A stretch of DNA of 64,000 bases from DATLRC01 sp035478435 (GTDB lineage: Bacteria > Patescibacteriota > Saccharimonadia > Saccharimonadales > UBA4665): positions 62,001-126,000 of the forward strand of contig DATIJT010000009.1 of assembly GCA_035478435.1 (NCBI GenBank). The letters are read 5' to 3'. This document shows positions 17,560 through 26,233 of the stretch, in pieces (the stretch's first letter is position 1; every line of letters begins with the position of its first letter). The notes under the pieces were generated by a model that searched no databases, was not told the DNA's origin, and saw only the letters and a program-made list of their open reading frames with translations. Position numbers and translations under genes: made by a program.

Positions 17560-18128
17560 ACCACGAGGAAGAGGCCAATGACCGCATAATGTTTGGCTTC
17601 TGGGTCTACCTCATGACCGACCTGTTGATGTTCTCGGTATTATTTGCTGTTTATGCTGTGCTACACGGAAATACAGCTGGCGGGCCAACGGGTCGTGAGC
17701 TGTTTAGCCCCCATGTGGCGCTGACTGAGACACTCATACTGCTTACCAGTAGTTTTACCTGCGGAATTGCTATGATAGCAGCCCGCCAGGGCAACAAGAG
17801 CCGTACTCTCTTCTGGTTTGCTGTTACTTTTTTGCTCGGCTTGGCTTTCTTGAGCTTAGAACTTAGAGAATTTGCCGAATTTATCCATCAGGGTCACACC
17901 ATGCAAACCAACGCGTTTCTATCATCGTTCTTTGTGCTAGTTGGGACGCATGGTTTGCATATTACATCCGGTTTGATATGGATGGCTATTACGACGACGT
18001 TTGTTGTAAAGCGGGGACTGGACAAGCATCTTGTGCGTAAGTTATCTATGCTGAGCCTGTTCTGGCACTTTTTGGATATTGTCTGGATATTTATTTTTAC
18101 AGTGGTTTATCTAGGAGCATTTGTATGA
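17556..18128 (+). CDS. cyoC: Cytochrome bo3-type quinol oxidase subunit III
   Basis: 190 residues with five predicted TM helices, as in the short CyoC form. Family marks are FGFWVYLMTDLLMFSVLFAVY at the start, the THGLHITSGLIWM motif and the closing LFWHFLDIVWIFIFTVVYL. It stabilises subunit I and its proton uptake path. The ATG overlaps the cyoB stop (ATGA), so translation is coupled; the next gene overlaps its end by 4 nt. Confidence 0.94.
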   Translation: MNHEEEANDRIMFGFWVYLMTDLLMFSVLFAVYAVLHGNTAGGPTGRELFSPHVALTETLILLTSSFTCGIAMIAARQGNKSRTLFWFAVTFLLGLAFLSLELREFAEFIHQGHTMQTNAFLSSFFVLVGTHGLHITSGLIWMAITTTFVVKRGLDKHLVRKLSMLSLFWHFLDIVWIFIFTVVYLGAFV

Positions 18129-18787
18129 CAAAACGTGAGCATGGGACAACCAAGTCCTACATTATCGGCTTTATTTTGTCGCTCATGTTCACGCTCATTC
18201 CGTACTATCTGGTGGTCAATAAAACTGTCACAGGCAATGCCCTGCTTGCAACGATTCTGGGGGTTGCGGTTCTGCAGATGTTTGTGCAGATATTCTTTTT
18301 CTTACATTTGGGGCGCGGTCCAAAACCGTTTTACAACGTAGTATTTTTCTTTGCCACGGCAGGCATTATCGTCATCGTTATAGGGGCTTCGCTGCTTATC
18401 ATGAGCAATCTGTACCGCAATATGTCGCCGGGGGAAGTGACTAAAAAACTAGCCCAAGGTGAAGGCATAGCCCAGGTTGGTGACAAAAAAACGGGCGCTT
18501 GCCAAGGTGTTAAAAATAACCACCTAGTAACTATCAGCAGTGGCCAAGTCAATCCTGCGCACACTCAGGCGCAGCTGTGTGACACACTTACATTTATCAA
18601 TAAGGATGATCGTATACGTGATATCGCCTTTGGCTCACATCCGCATCACGAGGAATACGGCGGCCAAGCGGAAGAAAATCTTCGCAAGGGATACCCAAAA
18701 ACCATTACACTTAACCAGGCCGGTACATATGAGTTCCACGACCATCTTGATCCCCAGGTAACCGGCAGCTTTAACGTATCACCCTAA
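18125..18787 (+). CDS. cyoD: Quinol oxidase subunit IV fused to a cupredoxin-like domain
   Basis: 220 residues, about twice the usual CyoD length. Residues 1-97 are the subunit IV part with three TM helices (YIIGFILSLMFTLIPYYLVV, VLQMFVQIFFFLHLG, then a third). After the last helix, residues ~125-220 form an exported cupredoxin-like beta domain ending GTYEFHDHLDPQVTGSFNV. Candidate metal ligands are His172/174/175 and His205/207. The Cys ligand of type 1 copper sites is absent at the usual place, and Cys126 and Cys152 could form a disulfide. The extra domain would sit outside the membrane beside the CyoA cupredoxin fold. This fusion is unusual. Confidence 0.87.
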   Translation: MTKREHGTTKSYIIGFILSLMFTLIPYYLVVNKTVTGNALLATILGVAVLQMFVQIFFFLHLGRGPKPFYNVVFFFATAGIIVIVIGASLLIMSNLYRNMSPGEVTKKLAQGEGIAQVGDKKTGACQGVKNNHLVTISSGQVNPAHTQAQLCDTLTFINKDDRIRDIAFGSHPHHEEYGGQAEENLRKGYPKTITLNQAGTYEFHDHLDPQVTGSFNVSP

Positions 18788-18920
18788 AAGCGCTGTTAGC
18801 TTGCCAAGCATACTCAGCTCAGGCGACGTAGCTTTTTACCCATGATCTGCCCTGCTAATAAGGAAGATGTTATATCTGTTCAAATCCTTGCCCTCCAAGT
18901 ATTTGGAAAAGTAAAAAACT

Positions 18921-19724
18921 GTGCCAAAATATTCTGGCATGAAATCATTGGAAGCAAACCCTCCGCCTACGTATGGTAGCCGAAGAGGCGGTAACATGTA
19001 CTGTGATACTACATATGGTAATTTAGTGCATCGTATTGGTCAGGCATTAGAATCTGGACGGGCAGTTAAATTTTGGGAGCCCGCGAGGCTAGTTAGAGGT
19101 TTACTAGAATATAAAATTCGCCATCCTGGAGCAGTGGAAGATGCCCCGGCTTTAATAGCTCAAGCAATGAGAACTGTGGTTGGTATTCATGCTGGTGCTC
19201 TGACTTTAGAGTCATTCGAACCTTTGGCTACGACAATCAACCAAAATACTTCTTTAATTCGCAGTCGAGTTAGGCAAGTAAATGATCGCACAACTCGTAA
19301 AGCCTCAAATCCGGCTTATTGCGAAGCAGTATCCGACAGATTACGAGAGCATCTGAGGAGTGCTGATGCCCTATTCATAGTGTTGGGGCACGGCGGTATT
19401 ACGGCTGGCAGCCTTACCTATATTGATTATATTGGCAAAAAAAGAGCTAGTGAGTCGACAATTTATCCAGTCCGTTTCTCTACTGATAAAGCAAAAGATG
19501 TAGAACCACAAGTCAGCCCAAGAGAAGTTGTCTATTTGCAAAAGTTGGTGGCAGAAAGATCTTGCGTAGTAGTCTACGACGAAGACTATGCATCTGGTAA
19601 AACTCTTAAGCGGGCAACCGCCTTTTTTAATGAATTATTAGATACGGAAACTGTACCAGTAGCCAATGTGGGTTATACCACCACTTCACCTTTGGTAGGG
19701 GCGAAAGCATTGGCTGCCGTCTAA
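18921..19724 (+). CDS. Phosphoribosyltransferase-like protein
   Basis: 267 residues. Near the C-terminus CVVVYDEDYASGKTLKRA matches the PRPP-binding loop of type I phosphoribosyltransferases (three hydrophobics, two acidics, then S/T-G-x-T). Upstream LFIVLGHGGITAGSLTYIDYI may be the pyrophosphate loop region. The N-terminal ~120 residues are helical and unassigned. Whether it is an enzyme, and on what base, is unknown. The start is uncertain: GTG at 18921 (chosen, with GGAAAAG upstream), ATG 18939 or ATG 18996. Confidence 0.6.
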   Translation: MPKYSGMKSLEANPPPTYGSRRGGNMYCDTTYGNLVHRIGQALESGRAVKFWEPARLVRGLLEYKIRHPGAVEDAPALIAQAMRTVVGIHAGALTLESFEPLATTINQNTSLIRSRVRQVNDRTTRKASNPAYCEAVSDRLREHLRSADALFIVLGHGGITAGSLTYIDYIGKKRASESTIYPVRFSTDKAKDVEPQVSPREVVYLQKLVAERSCVVVYDEDYASGKTLKRATAFFNELLDTETVPVANVGYTTTSPLVGAKALAAV

Positions 19725-19735
19725 GGTCTCTTAAC

Positions 19736-20626
19736 TTATTGGCTAGTATTATTTTTTAAGGCGGAGAGTTGCAATCGGTCTTTGGCGTGAAGACTTAAAA
19801 CGACTATGAATAGTAGCGCTAAGAATATTACATAGACGCCACGGTCAATTAGGCTGGCGTTTAAAACAGTTACTTTATCTATGTGGTGCAAGCGGCTGGA
19901 CAAAAGCAGGAATGATTCGCGAAAGCCGATGGCTCCAGGGGTAATGGAGACAAACAAGGCGAAATTGGCCGCGCCACTATAAATGACGGCTTGGCTGAAA
20001 TGAATACCGGGGCTAATAGCCCTGAGTTCTACAAAATAAATAACCGCGTTTATGGAAAGTTGCGCCAAAGTGGCTAGCGCCAGCCTGTAGACGCTTTTGA
20101 GGTTTAGGCTTTGGAAGCGCCTAAGTGATTTTAAGTTACTACGCAGAACAAAGACCGCCACGGCTAAGCCCGCCACCGCTAAAATGCCAAGCCATGCCCA
20201 GCCGACCAAACCGGACACCAGGAATAGGCCACTAAAGCCGGCAAAAAGGCCATAGTAGAGCAGCGTTGCCAGGGCGTACTTTTTGAGGTCGATGCCGTGC
20301 TTTTTTTTGAGGTAGACCGCCCTGAAGCCCGGCCCGCTCTGCAGCGGCCCAAAGAAATTAACGATTGCCGAATAGGCGCTAAGCAAAAAACTCTCGCCTT
20401 TTTTAAGGTTGATTCCACACAAACTTAAAGTCGCTTGAAGCATCATGACTAAACTAACCAGAAAGATTCCGTACAGTAATAATAAAACCAAAAGTATCAG
20501 GGGATTTAAATTGGCTAGCTGTCGCCGGGCTGCCGGATGGTTGACAAAAAAATAAATGAAAGCCGTTACAGTAATTACAATTACGGCTATGGCTGCAAAC
20601 GATTTCCAAGTCTTGGATGGGTTCAT
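19736..20626 (-). CDS. Flippase-like membrane protein (LPG synthase TM-region / UPF0104 family)
   Basis: 296 residues, about eight TM helices, related to the membrane domain of lysylphosphatidylglycerol synthases. The hallmark SITPGAIGFRESFLLL in the C-terminal third corresponds to the family's PGGxGxxE motif. Such proteins are proposed to move lipids or lipid-linked sugars across the membrane; activity here is unproven. It neighbours glycosyltransferase genes and has a second family member at 28.8 kb. It diverges from the membrane protein gene at 20821. Confidence 0.8.
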   Translation of the reverse strand: MNPSKTWKSFAAIAVIVITVTAFIYFFVNHPAARRQLANLNPLILLVLLLLYGIFLVSLVMMLQATLSLCGINLKKGESFLLSAYSAIVNFFGPLQSGPGFRAVYLKKKHGIDLKKYALATLLYYGLFAGFSGLFLVSGLVGWAWLGILAVAGLAVAVFVLRSNLKSLRRFQSLNLKSVYRLALATLAQLSINAVIYFVELRAISPGIHFSQAVIYSGAANFALFVSITPGAIGFRESFLLLSSRLHHIDKVTVLNASLIDRGVYVIFLALLFIVVLSLHAKDRLQLSALKNNTSQ

Positions 20627-20656
20627 TGCCTAAATTATAACCCGGCAAGCTATAAT
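20626..20656 (+). promoter_or_regulatory. Putative sigma-70-type promoter
   Basis: TTGCCT at 20626-20631 and a perfect TATAAT at 20651-20656, with a 19-bp spacer (slightly long). It would drive the membrane protein gene at 20821 through a leader that contains the palindrome at 20683-20829. Confidence 0.5.
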
Positions 20657-20682
20657 GAAACGAGCATTTCGCTTAAAGCTTA

Positions 20683-20829
20683 TGAACCCATCCCAAACCT
20701 CCCCTCCAGCCTCAGCAGTTGTTGCCGGCACCAGCCGCCAGTTTACGGTACGCTTCCTCACAAAAACTGCCATCTGTCACTCGCCAACAACTGCTTCGCT
20801 TAACAGACGGGAGATTTGAAATGGGTTCA
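20683..20829. repeat. TGAACCCAT-family palindrome, copy 2, overlapping a start codon
   Basis: A 147-bp imperfect palindrome. The outer 21-nt arms pair at 18 of 21 positions, and an inner stem AGCAGTTGTTG / CAACAACTGCT is perfect. The right arm GGGAGATTTGAAATGGG contains the Shine-Dalgarno (20809-20813) and ATG (20821) of the downstream gene. It is related to copies at 4465, 30446 and 57651. Confidence 0.85.
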
Positions 20830-22332
20830 ATGTACCAAAGACTCACTTCACTGCTAGCTTCCAAAAAGTTTTTTTATGGACTGCTTATAGTTCTGGTTTT
20901 CCAGGCGCTGTGGATTGCTTTGAGTGGCCCCTACCCGATGGCTTTTGACGAAGATTTCCACCTAGGGATTATCCGTTTGTACGCCCACCACCTCAGCCCT
21001 TTTTGGAGTTACCAGCCAACCAACGCCGATATGTTCGGGGCCGTTTTTCGAGACCCTTCCTACCTTTACCACTACTTGTTGAGCTTCCCCTATCGCCTGA
21101 TTAGCCTTCTTCGGCATAGCGGAACTAGCCAGGTGCTGGTCTTGCGATTCATAAATATTGGCCTGTTCGCTAGCGCTATGCCCCTGTACCGGCGTTTATT
21201 ACTTAAAACTGGAGCTTCTAGAGCAACGGTCCACGTAGTGCTAACCTTTTTTATACTTATACCGATCGTCCCTTTCGTGGCCGCCCAAATTAATTATGAT
21301 AATTTGCTGCTGCCCCTAACTGCCCTAAGCCTTTTATTAACTGCCAGTATTAGCCAAGAATTAAAAAAGTCTCGCCAGCTTAACACTTTAAAATTAGCTG
21401 AGTTGCTAGTCTTAGGACTGTTTACAGCCTTAGTTAAATATGCCTTTTTGCCGATACTAGTGGCTATTGGCGTCTTTCTAGGGATAGAGTTTTATTACTA
21501 TCTTGGCAGGCAGAAACAGTTTTGGCGGACGCTGGTGACTGGGGTGTCGGCTATGCCACGAAGGAGCCTGTGGTTTTTACTAATTGGTTTCGTGCTAGCT
21601 AGCGGCTTGTGCCTAGAACGTTACGGTTTAAATTTAGTCCACTACCATGACTTAGTGCCGGATTGCGCTGATGTGCTGGGCGTCCAAAAATGCAGCGCCT
21701 ACAGCCCCTGGGTTCGTGATTACAATTTCGCGGCTGCCAAGGCTACTAACCTGCGCGGGCCAGTTGGCTATAGCTCTACGTGGGGTTACGGTATGTGGCT
21801 AAGGAGCTTTTTCGCGGTTGACGGGCCTGCCACCCAGTTTGAGACTCGCGGGCCGCTGCTGCTGCCCAGTCTAGCGGCCATTCCCCTTCTAGGCTTTGGT
21901 TTAATGTTTTTCCTAATCCGTCTGCGGCCAATCTTTAAAAAATATGACGCCACAGTACTTGGAATCCTAATACTAGCCAGCCTATTTTACTTATTTATTC
22001 TTTGGCTGGATGGGTATCGGTCTTATTTGAAGGTCGGCCAGCCGGTAGCGATCAATGGGCGCTATCTGCTGCCGATATTGTTGCCGCTGATGGTGATCGT
22101 GGCTTTAGGTTATGTTGAGGCTTTGCGTAACCATCAGCGGCTTAGGCTGGCGATAGCGGTAATCGGTATCATTTGTTTTATATGGGGCGGTGGTTTTTTA
22201 ACATACGTTCTAAGGAGTCGTGAATCTTGGTATTGGCCAAATCGCTATGTGGTAAATGCTAACCGGTTTGTGCGCCAAGGCTTAAGCCCGATTGTGCCCG
22301 GCACGAAGAACCCGATACAATTTTTACCTTAA
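20821..22332 (+). CDS. Multi-spanning membrane protein, DUF2142-like (GT-C-type fold)
   Basis: 503 residues with roughly ten to twelve TM helices. The first external loop after TM1 carries PMAFDEDFHLGI, an acidic DE-x motif placed as in GT-C glycosyltransferases and DUF2142 proteins. A role transferring sugar from a lipid-linked donor is plausible but inferred. ATG 20821 is chosen because GGGAG lies 7 nt upstream; the frame extends further but only through the palindrome. Its stop overlaps that of the convergent GT2 gene (TTAA). Confidence 0.75.
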   Translation: MGSMYQRLTSLLASKKFFYGLLIVLVFQALWIALSGPYPMAFDEDFHLGIIRLYAHHLSPFWSYQPTNADMFGAVFRDPSYLYHYLLSFPYRLISLLRHSGTSQVLVLRFINIGLFASAMPLYRRLLLKTGASRATVHVVLTFFILIPIVPFVAAQINYDNLLLPLTALSLLLTASISQELKKSRQLNTLKLAELLVLGLFTALVKYAFLPILVAIGVFLGIEFYYYLGRQKQFWRTLVTGVSAMPRRSLWFLLIGFVLASGLCLERYGLNLVHYHDLVPDCADVLGVQKCSAYSPWVRDYNFAAAKATNLRGPVGYSSTWGYGMWLRSFFAVDGPATQFETRGPLLLPSLAAIPLLGFGLMFFLIRLRPIFKKYDATVLGILILASLFYLFILWLDGYRSYLKVGQPVAINGRYLLPILLPLMVIVALGYVEALRNHQRLRLAIAVIGIICFIWGGGFLTYVLRSRESWYWPNRYVVNANRFVRQGLSPIVPGTKNPIQFLP

Positions 22333-23270
22333 GTATCAAACCGCAGGCGTTTGGTGCGCTCTAGTTGCTGCTCGTGTAAGATGCGGTTGGTTCGGGTTAA
22401 GTCAGCCAGAATGCCGAGCATTAAGCTCAAAAACGAACCGATTAGCAGCACCGCGCCAATGATCAAAGACTGAAGGTGGCTGCCCCTCTCGCCCTGGAAG
22501 GCAAAATAAAGGTAGCGGACAAACGGTACTAAACCTAAGCCCAGCAAACCCAGGCTAAGGCTGGTAAAAATAACGTATGGTTTATACATGATGTAAGCCC
22601 GGATAATAACGCCTGCCGATTTTAGGACATGCTCAAAATTTGACTTAAAAAGCCTGGATTCCCGGGTTTTAGGGTTGGTGGTCACCGGGACGCTAACGAT
22701 GCTGAGCCGCTTGTCACCGGCTTGGATGATTGACTCCGTGCAGTAACTAAAGCGGCTGATAGTATTTAGTTGCATTAAGGCTTCTTTTGAATAAGCCCTA
22801 AAACCGCTGGCGGCATCTGGTATGTTAGTTCCTGCCACATAATTTACTACTTTGCTGCCTAAGCGTTGCAGGAACTTTTTGAACGGTGAGAAATGGCTGA
22901 TGGTATGGATTTGCCTATCGGCGACGACAATATCGGCTCTACCTTCTAGGATTGGGCGGATTAAATCAGCAATACGATCCTGCGGATACTGGTTGTCGCC
23001 ATCCGTATTAACGACTATATCGGCCCCTAATTGTAAAGCCCGCTCTATGCCGTCATGAAAAGACCGGCCTAAGCCGCGGGTGCGGCGGTGGACGACGAAC
23101 TGACTAACGCCGTGATCTCTAGCTATTTGGACAGTCTGGTCGGTCGAACCGTCATCTATCACCAGGGTTTCAATCTCATCCACGCCGCTAATGCGAGAAG
23201 GCACGCTTTTAAGTACCAGCGGTAAAGTTGACTCTTCATTTAAACATGGAATTTGAATGACTAGCTTCAT
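22329..23270 (-). CDS. Family 2 glycosyltransferase, DPM1/GtrB-like
   Basis: 313 residues. A GT-A domain has IQIPCLNEESTLPLVL at the start, IDDGSTDQT for the nucleotide, and NTDGDNQYPQD as the metal-binding DxD region. Two C-terminal TM helices anchor it (VIFTSLSLGLLGLGLVPFV and LIIGAVLLIGSFLSLMLG). Such enzymes make polyprenyl-phosphate sugars from NDP-sugars. ATG 23270 is preferred over the earlier in-frame TTG because TTGGAGA lies just upstream. The neighbouring GT-C-like membrane protein could use its product. Confidence 0.87.
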   Translation of the reverse strand: MKLVIQIPCLNEESTLPLVLKSVPSRISGVDEIETLVIDDGSTDQTVQIARDHGVSQFVVHRRTRGLGRSFHDGIERALQLGADIVVNTDGDNQYPQDRIADLIRPILEGRADIVVADRQIHTISHFSPFKKFLQRLGSKVVNYVAGTNIPDAASGFRAYSKEALMQLNTISRFSYCTESIIQAGDKRLSIVSVPVTTNPKTRESRLFKSNFEHVLKSAGVIIRAYIMYKPYVIFTSLSLGLLGLGLVPFVRYLYFAFQGERGSHLQSLIIGAVLLIGSFLSLMLGILADLTRTNRILHEQQLERTKRLRFDT

Positions 23271-23349
23271 TATTCTCTCCAATTTTTCTCTATTATACTG
23301 TAAACTAGCGGTAGCTGAGCGATTTAAGCGCTATAATAAAGATTAATTA

Positions 23350-24879
23350 ATGCTCAAAAAACGTCCACTGTCAGATCAAAACAGCAGTTTGCCCTACCGG
23401 CCGGCTCGGCCTATAAAGGGTCCATCAAAACAGTCAGCTGATTTTCCAACTTTGGGCATGACACTACCTTCTTATAAACATGATTCTTTTAAAGCTAAAC
23501 TTCCCATCGAACCCAGCAAGCAGGCTAATTTAATGAACCGCCTGCGGTCTTTGCTGACCCTAAAGCGCTTTGTTATAAGCTTGGCCCTGATACTCTTAAT
23601 AGCCTTAGGTTGGGTAGGTTGGAAGTTTGTTTATAACCAGCATAAGTTGTTTGGAGGCGGGTTGTTCGGCTTATTGTCTTCTACCAAACTCAAAGGCGAG
23701 GATGACGGCCGGGTTAACATATTGCTGGCCGGCTATTCGGCCGATGACCCTTGGCATGCCGGCGCCAGCCTGACTGACTCGATTATGATTATTAGTATTG
23801 ACACCAAAGCTAACCGGGCTTTTATGTTGAGCATTCCGCGTGACCTATGGGTTAAAATCCCGGGCCGTAGCTACCAAAAAATCAATGCCGTCTACAACTA
23901 CGGCCAGGCCGACAAATTTAACGCCAGTGGCTATCCAGCTGGTGGCATGGGCCAATTGGAACAAATTATCGAACAGAATCTGGGGCTGAATATAAATTAT
24001 TATGCTCTAATCAACTATAATGCCCTGCGCCAGGCGGTGGACGCCGTCGGTGGCGTGGACGTTAACATTCAAAGCAGTGATCCGCGGGGGCTTTACGACC
24101 CGAATATTGACTACAGTACCAACGGGCCGTTGGTTAAGCTGAGCAATGGCAAACACCATTTAGATGGCCAGCAGGCGCTTAACCTGGCCCGGGCCCGTGG
24201 CGACGCTTACAATTCTTACGGCTTTCCGATGAGCGATTTTGACCGGACCGATCACCAACGGCAACTACTGCTGGCCCTAAAATCTAAAGCCGTTTCTGCC
24301 GGCGTTCTGGCTAATCCCCTAAAGCTAGGCCAATTGTTCGATGCCATAGGCAACAATGTTAAAACTGATTTTACCTCTAGCGAAGTGCGGCGGCTGTATG
24401 ATGTTACTAAAGCCATTAACGGCACTAGTGTCCAATCTTTCGGGTTGAACAACATAAATAACCAGACGCTGCTCATGGGCTATCAGACTCCGAGGGGAGA
24501 CGACGCCCTGATACCGGTGGCCGGGGTTGATGACTACAGCCAAATCCAGCTAGCGCTTAGAAGGCTAACATCTAACAACCCGGTAGTCAAAGAGCAAGCC
24601 ACGGTGGTAGTGCTAAACGGCACTAACATCTATGGCCTGGCGGCAAAGGGCAAAAAGCTGCTAGAAGCTAAATACGTCAGCGTCATCCAAACCGGTGACG
24701 CCCAGACTTCCCAGCAAGCTACTACTTTGATAATAGATAACAGCCACGGCCAAAAGTCGGCCACCAGGCAGCTGCTGTTAGCCCAATATGGCGACCACTT
24801 CACCACCAGCAACCCTTACACCCAAACCTATTCCGCGGACTTTATAATTGTATTGGGCAGCGACCAGGCTACCAATTAG
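23350..24879 (+). CDS. LytR-CpsA-Psr (LCP) family protein
   Basis: 509 residues. A cytoplasmic N-terminal tail of ~65 residues is followed by one TM helix (FVISLALILLIALGWVGWKFV), then the LCP domain (RVNILLAGYSADDP, SLTDSIMIISIDTKANRAFM, SIPRDLWVKIPG, and the later LARARGDAYN) and a C-terminal LytR_C domain (ATVVVLNGTNIYGLA to the end). LCP proteins attach teichoic-acid-like or other glycopolymers to peptidoglycan from lipid carriers. The Arg and Asp residues that bind the lipid pyrophosphate appear present. It supports a monoderm-type wall. Confidence 0.92.
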   Translation: MLKKRPLSDQNSSLPYRPARPIKGPSKQSADFPTLGMTLPSYKHDSFKAKLPIEPSKQANLMNRLRSLLTLKRFVISLALILLIALGWVGWKFVYNQHKLFGGGLFGLLSSTKLKGEDDGRVNILLAGYSADDPWHAGASLTDSIMIISIDTKANRAFMLSIPRDLWVKIPGRSYQKINAVYNYGQADKFNASGYPAGGMGQLEQIIEQNLGLNINYYALINYNALRQAVDAVGGVDVNIQSSDPRGLYDPNIDYSTNGPLVKLSNGKHHLDGQQALNLARARGDAYNSYGFPMSDFDRTDHQRQLLLALKSKAVSAGVLANPLKLGQLFDAIGNNVKTDFTSSEVRRLYDVTKAINGTSVQSFGLNNINNQTLLMGYQTPRGDDALIPVAGVDDYSQIQLALRRLTSNNPVVKEQATVVVLNGTNIYGLAAKGKKLLEAKYVSVIQTGDAQTSQQATTLIIDNSHGQKSATRQLLLAQYGDHFTTSNPYTQTYSADFIIVLGSDQATN

Positions 24880-24930
24880 CTAATTTAGCAAAAAACTTTT
24901 TAGTCAGTTTAATCGGTGTAAACTTAGGGT

Positions 24931-25614
24931 ATGGAAAAACCTAACGTAGAAGAGCTTATGGAGGATTTTTTACAGAAATACCCGGCCAAGACTTATAAAA
25001 AGGCTGAAATCATTGTTTTTCAGGGTGAGGCTCCTCGTACTGCCTACGTAATTAAGATGGGTATTGTCAAGGCTTACAACTTAAATGCCAATGGCGATGA
25101 GAAGCCGGTAGCTTTCTATGCTGACTACGATGTTTTTCCTAGATCCTGGGCTTACGGCATAATGCCGAGTGCCATTTATTATTACGAGGCTTTTAGCGAC
25201 ACGATAGAAGTCTATTTAGTGCCGCGTGAAGACTATCTAAACTTTATAAAATCGACTCCTGCTGTTATGTATAGAGAGTTAGAACATTATGTTACTGACC
25301 AGATCGGTAAAACAATGCGTTTGAACGCCTTGCAGCACTCCCGGTCGAGCGACAAATTAATCTATACCCTGCACTATTTAGCCCTTAGCCACGGCCGCAA
25401 AATTAACCCTAAACTTGTAGAAATCACACTTACCCTAACTCATCAGGATTTTGCTAACCTAACGGGGTTAACCCGTGAAACAGCCGCCACGGAGCTTAAC
25501 AAACTTAAATCGCATGGTGTTATCGCCTATGGTAAGCATACGCCTTACCAGATAAGGCTCGACAAATTAACGGCCATGTTAAATGACGAATATATAGCCG
25601 ATATCAAGCTTTAG
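24931..25614 (+). CDS. Crp/Fnr-family transcriptional regulator
   Basis: 227 residues. The N-terminal cyclic-nucleotide-binding beta-barrel (EIIVFQGEAPRTAYVIKMGIV) is followed by a dimerisation helix and a winged helix-turn-helix, where THQDFANLTGLTRETAATELNKLKSHGVI is the Crp-type recognition region. The signature residues that bind cAMP (RExA) are not apparent, and no N-terminal Cys cluster for an Fnr-type Fe-S centre is seen, so the signal is unknown. It is separated from LCP by ~50 bp. Confidence 0.88.
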   Translation: MEKPNVEELMEDFLQKYPAKTYKKAEIIVFQGEAPRTAYVIKMGIVKAYNLNANGDEKPVAFYADYDVFPRSWAYGIMPSAIYYYEAFSDTIEVYLVPREDYLNFIKSTPAVMYRELEHYVTDQIGKTMRLNALQHSRSSDKLIYTLHYLALSHGRKINPKLVEITLTLTHQDFANLTGLTRETAATELNKLKSHGVIAYGKHTPYQIRLDKLTAMLNDEYIADIKL

Positions 25615-25632
25615 TTTTGCGAAATTTAACCT

Positions 25633-26022
25633 TTAGGCGGCGGTTTTGGCGGTTTTGCTTTCCAGGGCGTCACTGACTACCCTTGCCAGGTTCTGCGGTG
25701 CTGTCCAGGATTTGATAATGCAACGCAAAGCCCCTAAATTGTAGGCGGCAGCTACTTCAGGCGAATTCTCCATGTTGGTGAAAATCAAGACCTTAACATC
25801 TGGATGCTTACGGGCAATATCATAGTGTTGCAAAAATTCTAGGCCGCCCATAATTGGCATCAAAAGGTCAAGCAAAATTAGATCTGGAGCGAAAGATTTT
25901 AACTTTTTTAGAGCTTCCTCTCCATGATGGGCCGTTTCAACCTTGTGGCCTTCATTCTCCAGGATGATTTTGTAGGCATTGTTAAGGTCTTTGTCGTCTT
26001 CTACAACCAAAATGTTGGCCAT
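25633..26022 (-). CDS. Single-domain response regulator
   Basis: 129 residues, only a receiver domain. Acidic pocket VVEDDKDL near residues 6-12, phospho-acceptor Asp52 in ILLDLLMPIMGG, and the conserved switch Thr and Lys near FTNME and CIIKSW. With no output domain it must act by protein contact. It lies downstream of the histidine kinase on the same strand, separated by a palindromic element of ~140 bp, so they probably form one signalling pair. Confidence 0.9.
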   Translation of the reverse strand: MANILVVEDDKDLNNAYKIILENEGHKVETAHHGEEALKKLKSFAPDLILLDLLMPIMGGLEFLQHYDIARKHPDVKVLIFTNMENSPEVAAAYNLGALRCIIKSWTAPQNLARVVSDALESKTAKTAA

Positions 26023-26089
26023 AACACCCCTTGCTATTAGTTTTACTAAAAATATTTAAGCATGAACGATTAATAAATACCTATAAAAT

Positions 26090-26228
26090 TTTTCACAAAC
26101 ACACATTTCGCGCTTGCACATTTCGGGCGAAAACCTGCGCTTCGCACTCACCCCGACGATACGTCGGGGCTCGCTTACGATGCTCGCTTTTCATCCCGAA
26201 CTGCACTAAGCGCTAAATGTGCGAAAAC
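26090..26228. repeat. Palindromic element between kinase and response regulator genes
   Basis: ~139 bp with inverted ends: CACATTTCGCGCTTGCACAT and TTCGGG on one side, CCCGAACTGCACTAAGCGC and TAAATGTGCG on the other. The centre is a perfect hairpin CCCCGACG-ATA-CGTCGGGG (26151-26169). No gene fits inside. Confidence 0.75.
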
Positions 26229-26233
26229 TATGA

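Noticed and set aside
26031..26216. 61-codon frame over the palindrome at 26 kb
   Set aside because: Cys/Arg/Thr-rich product encoded by the inverted arms; no support as a gene.
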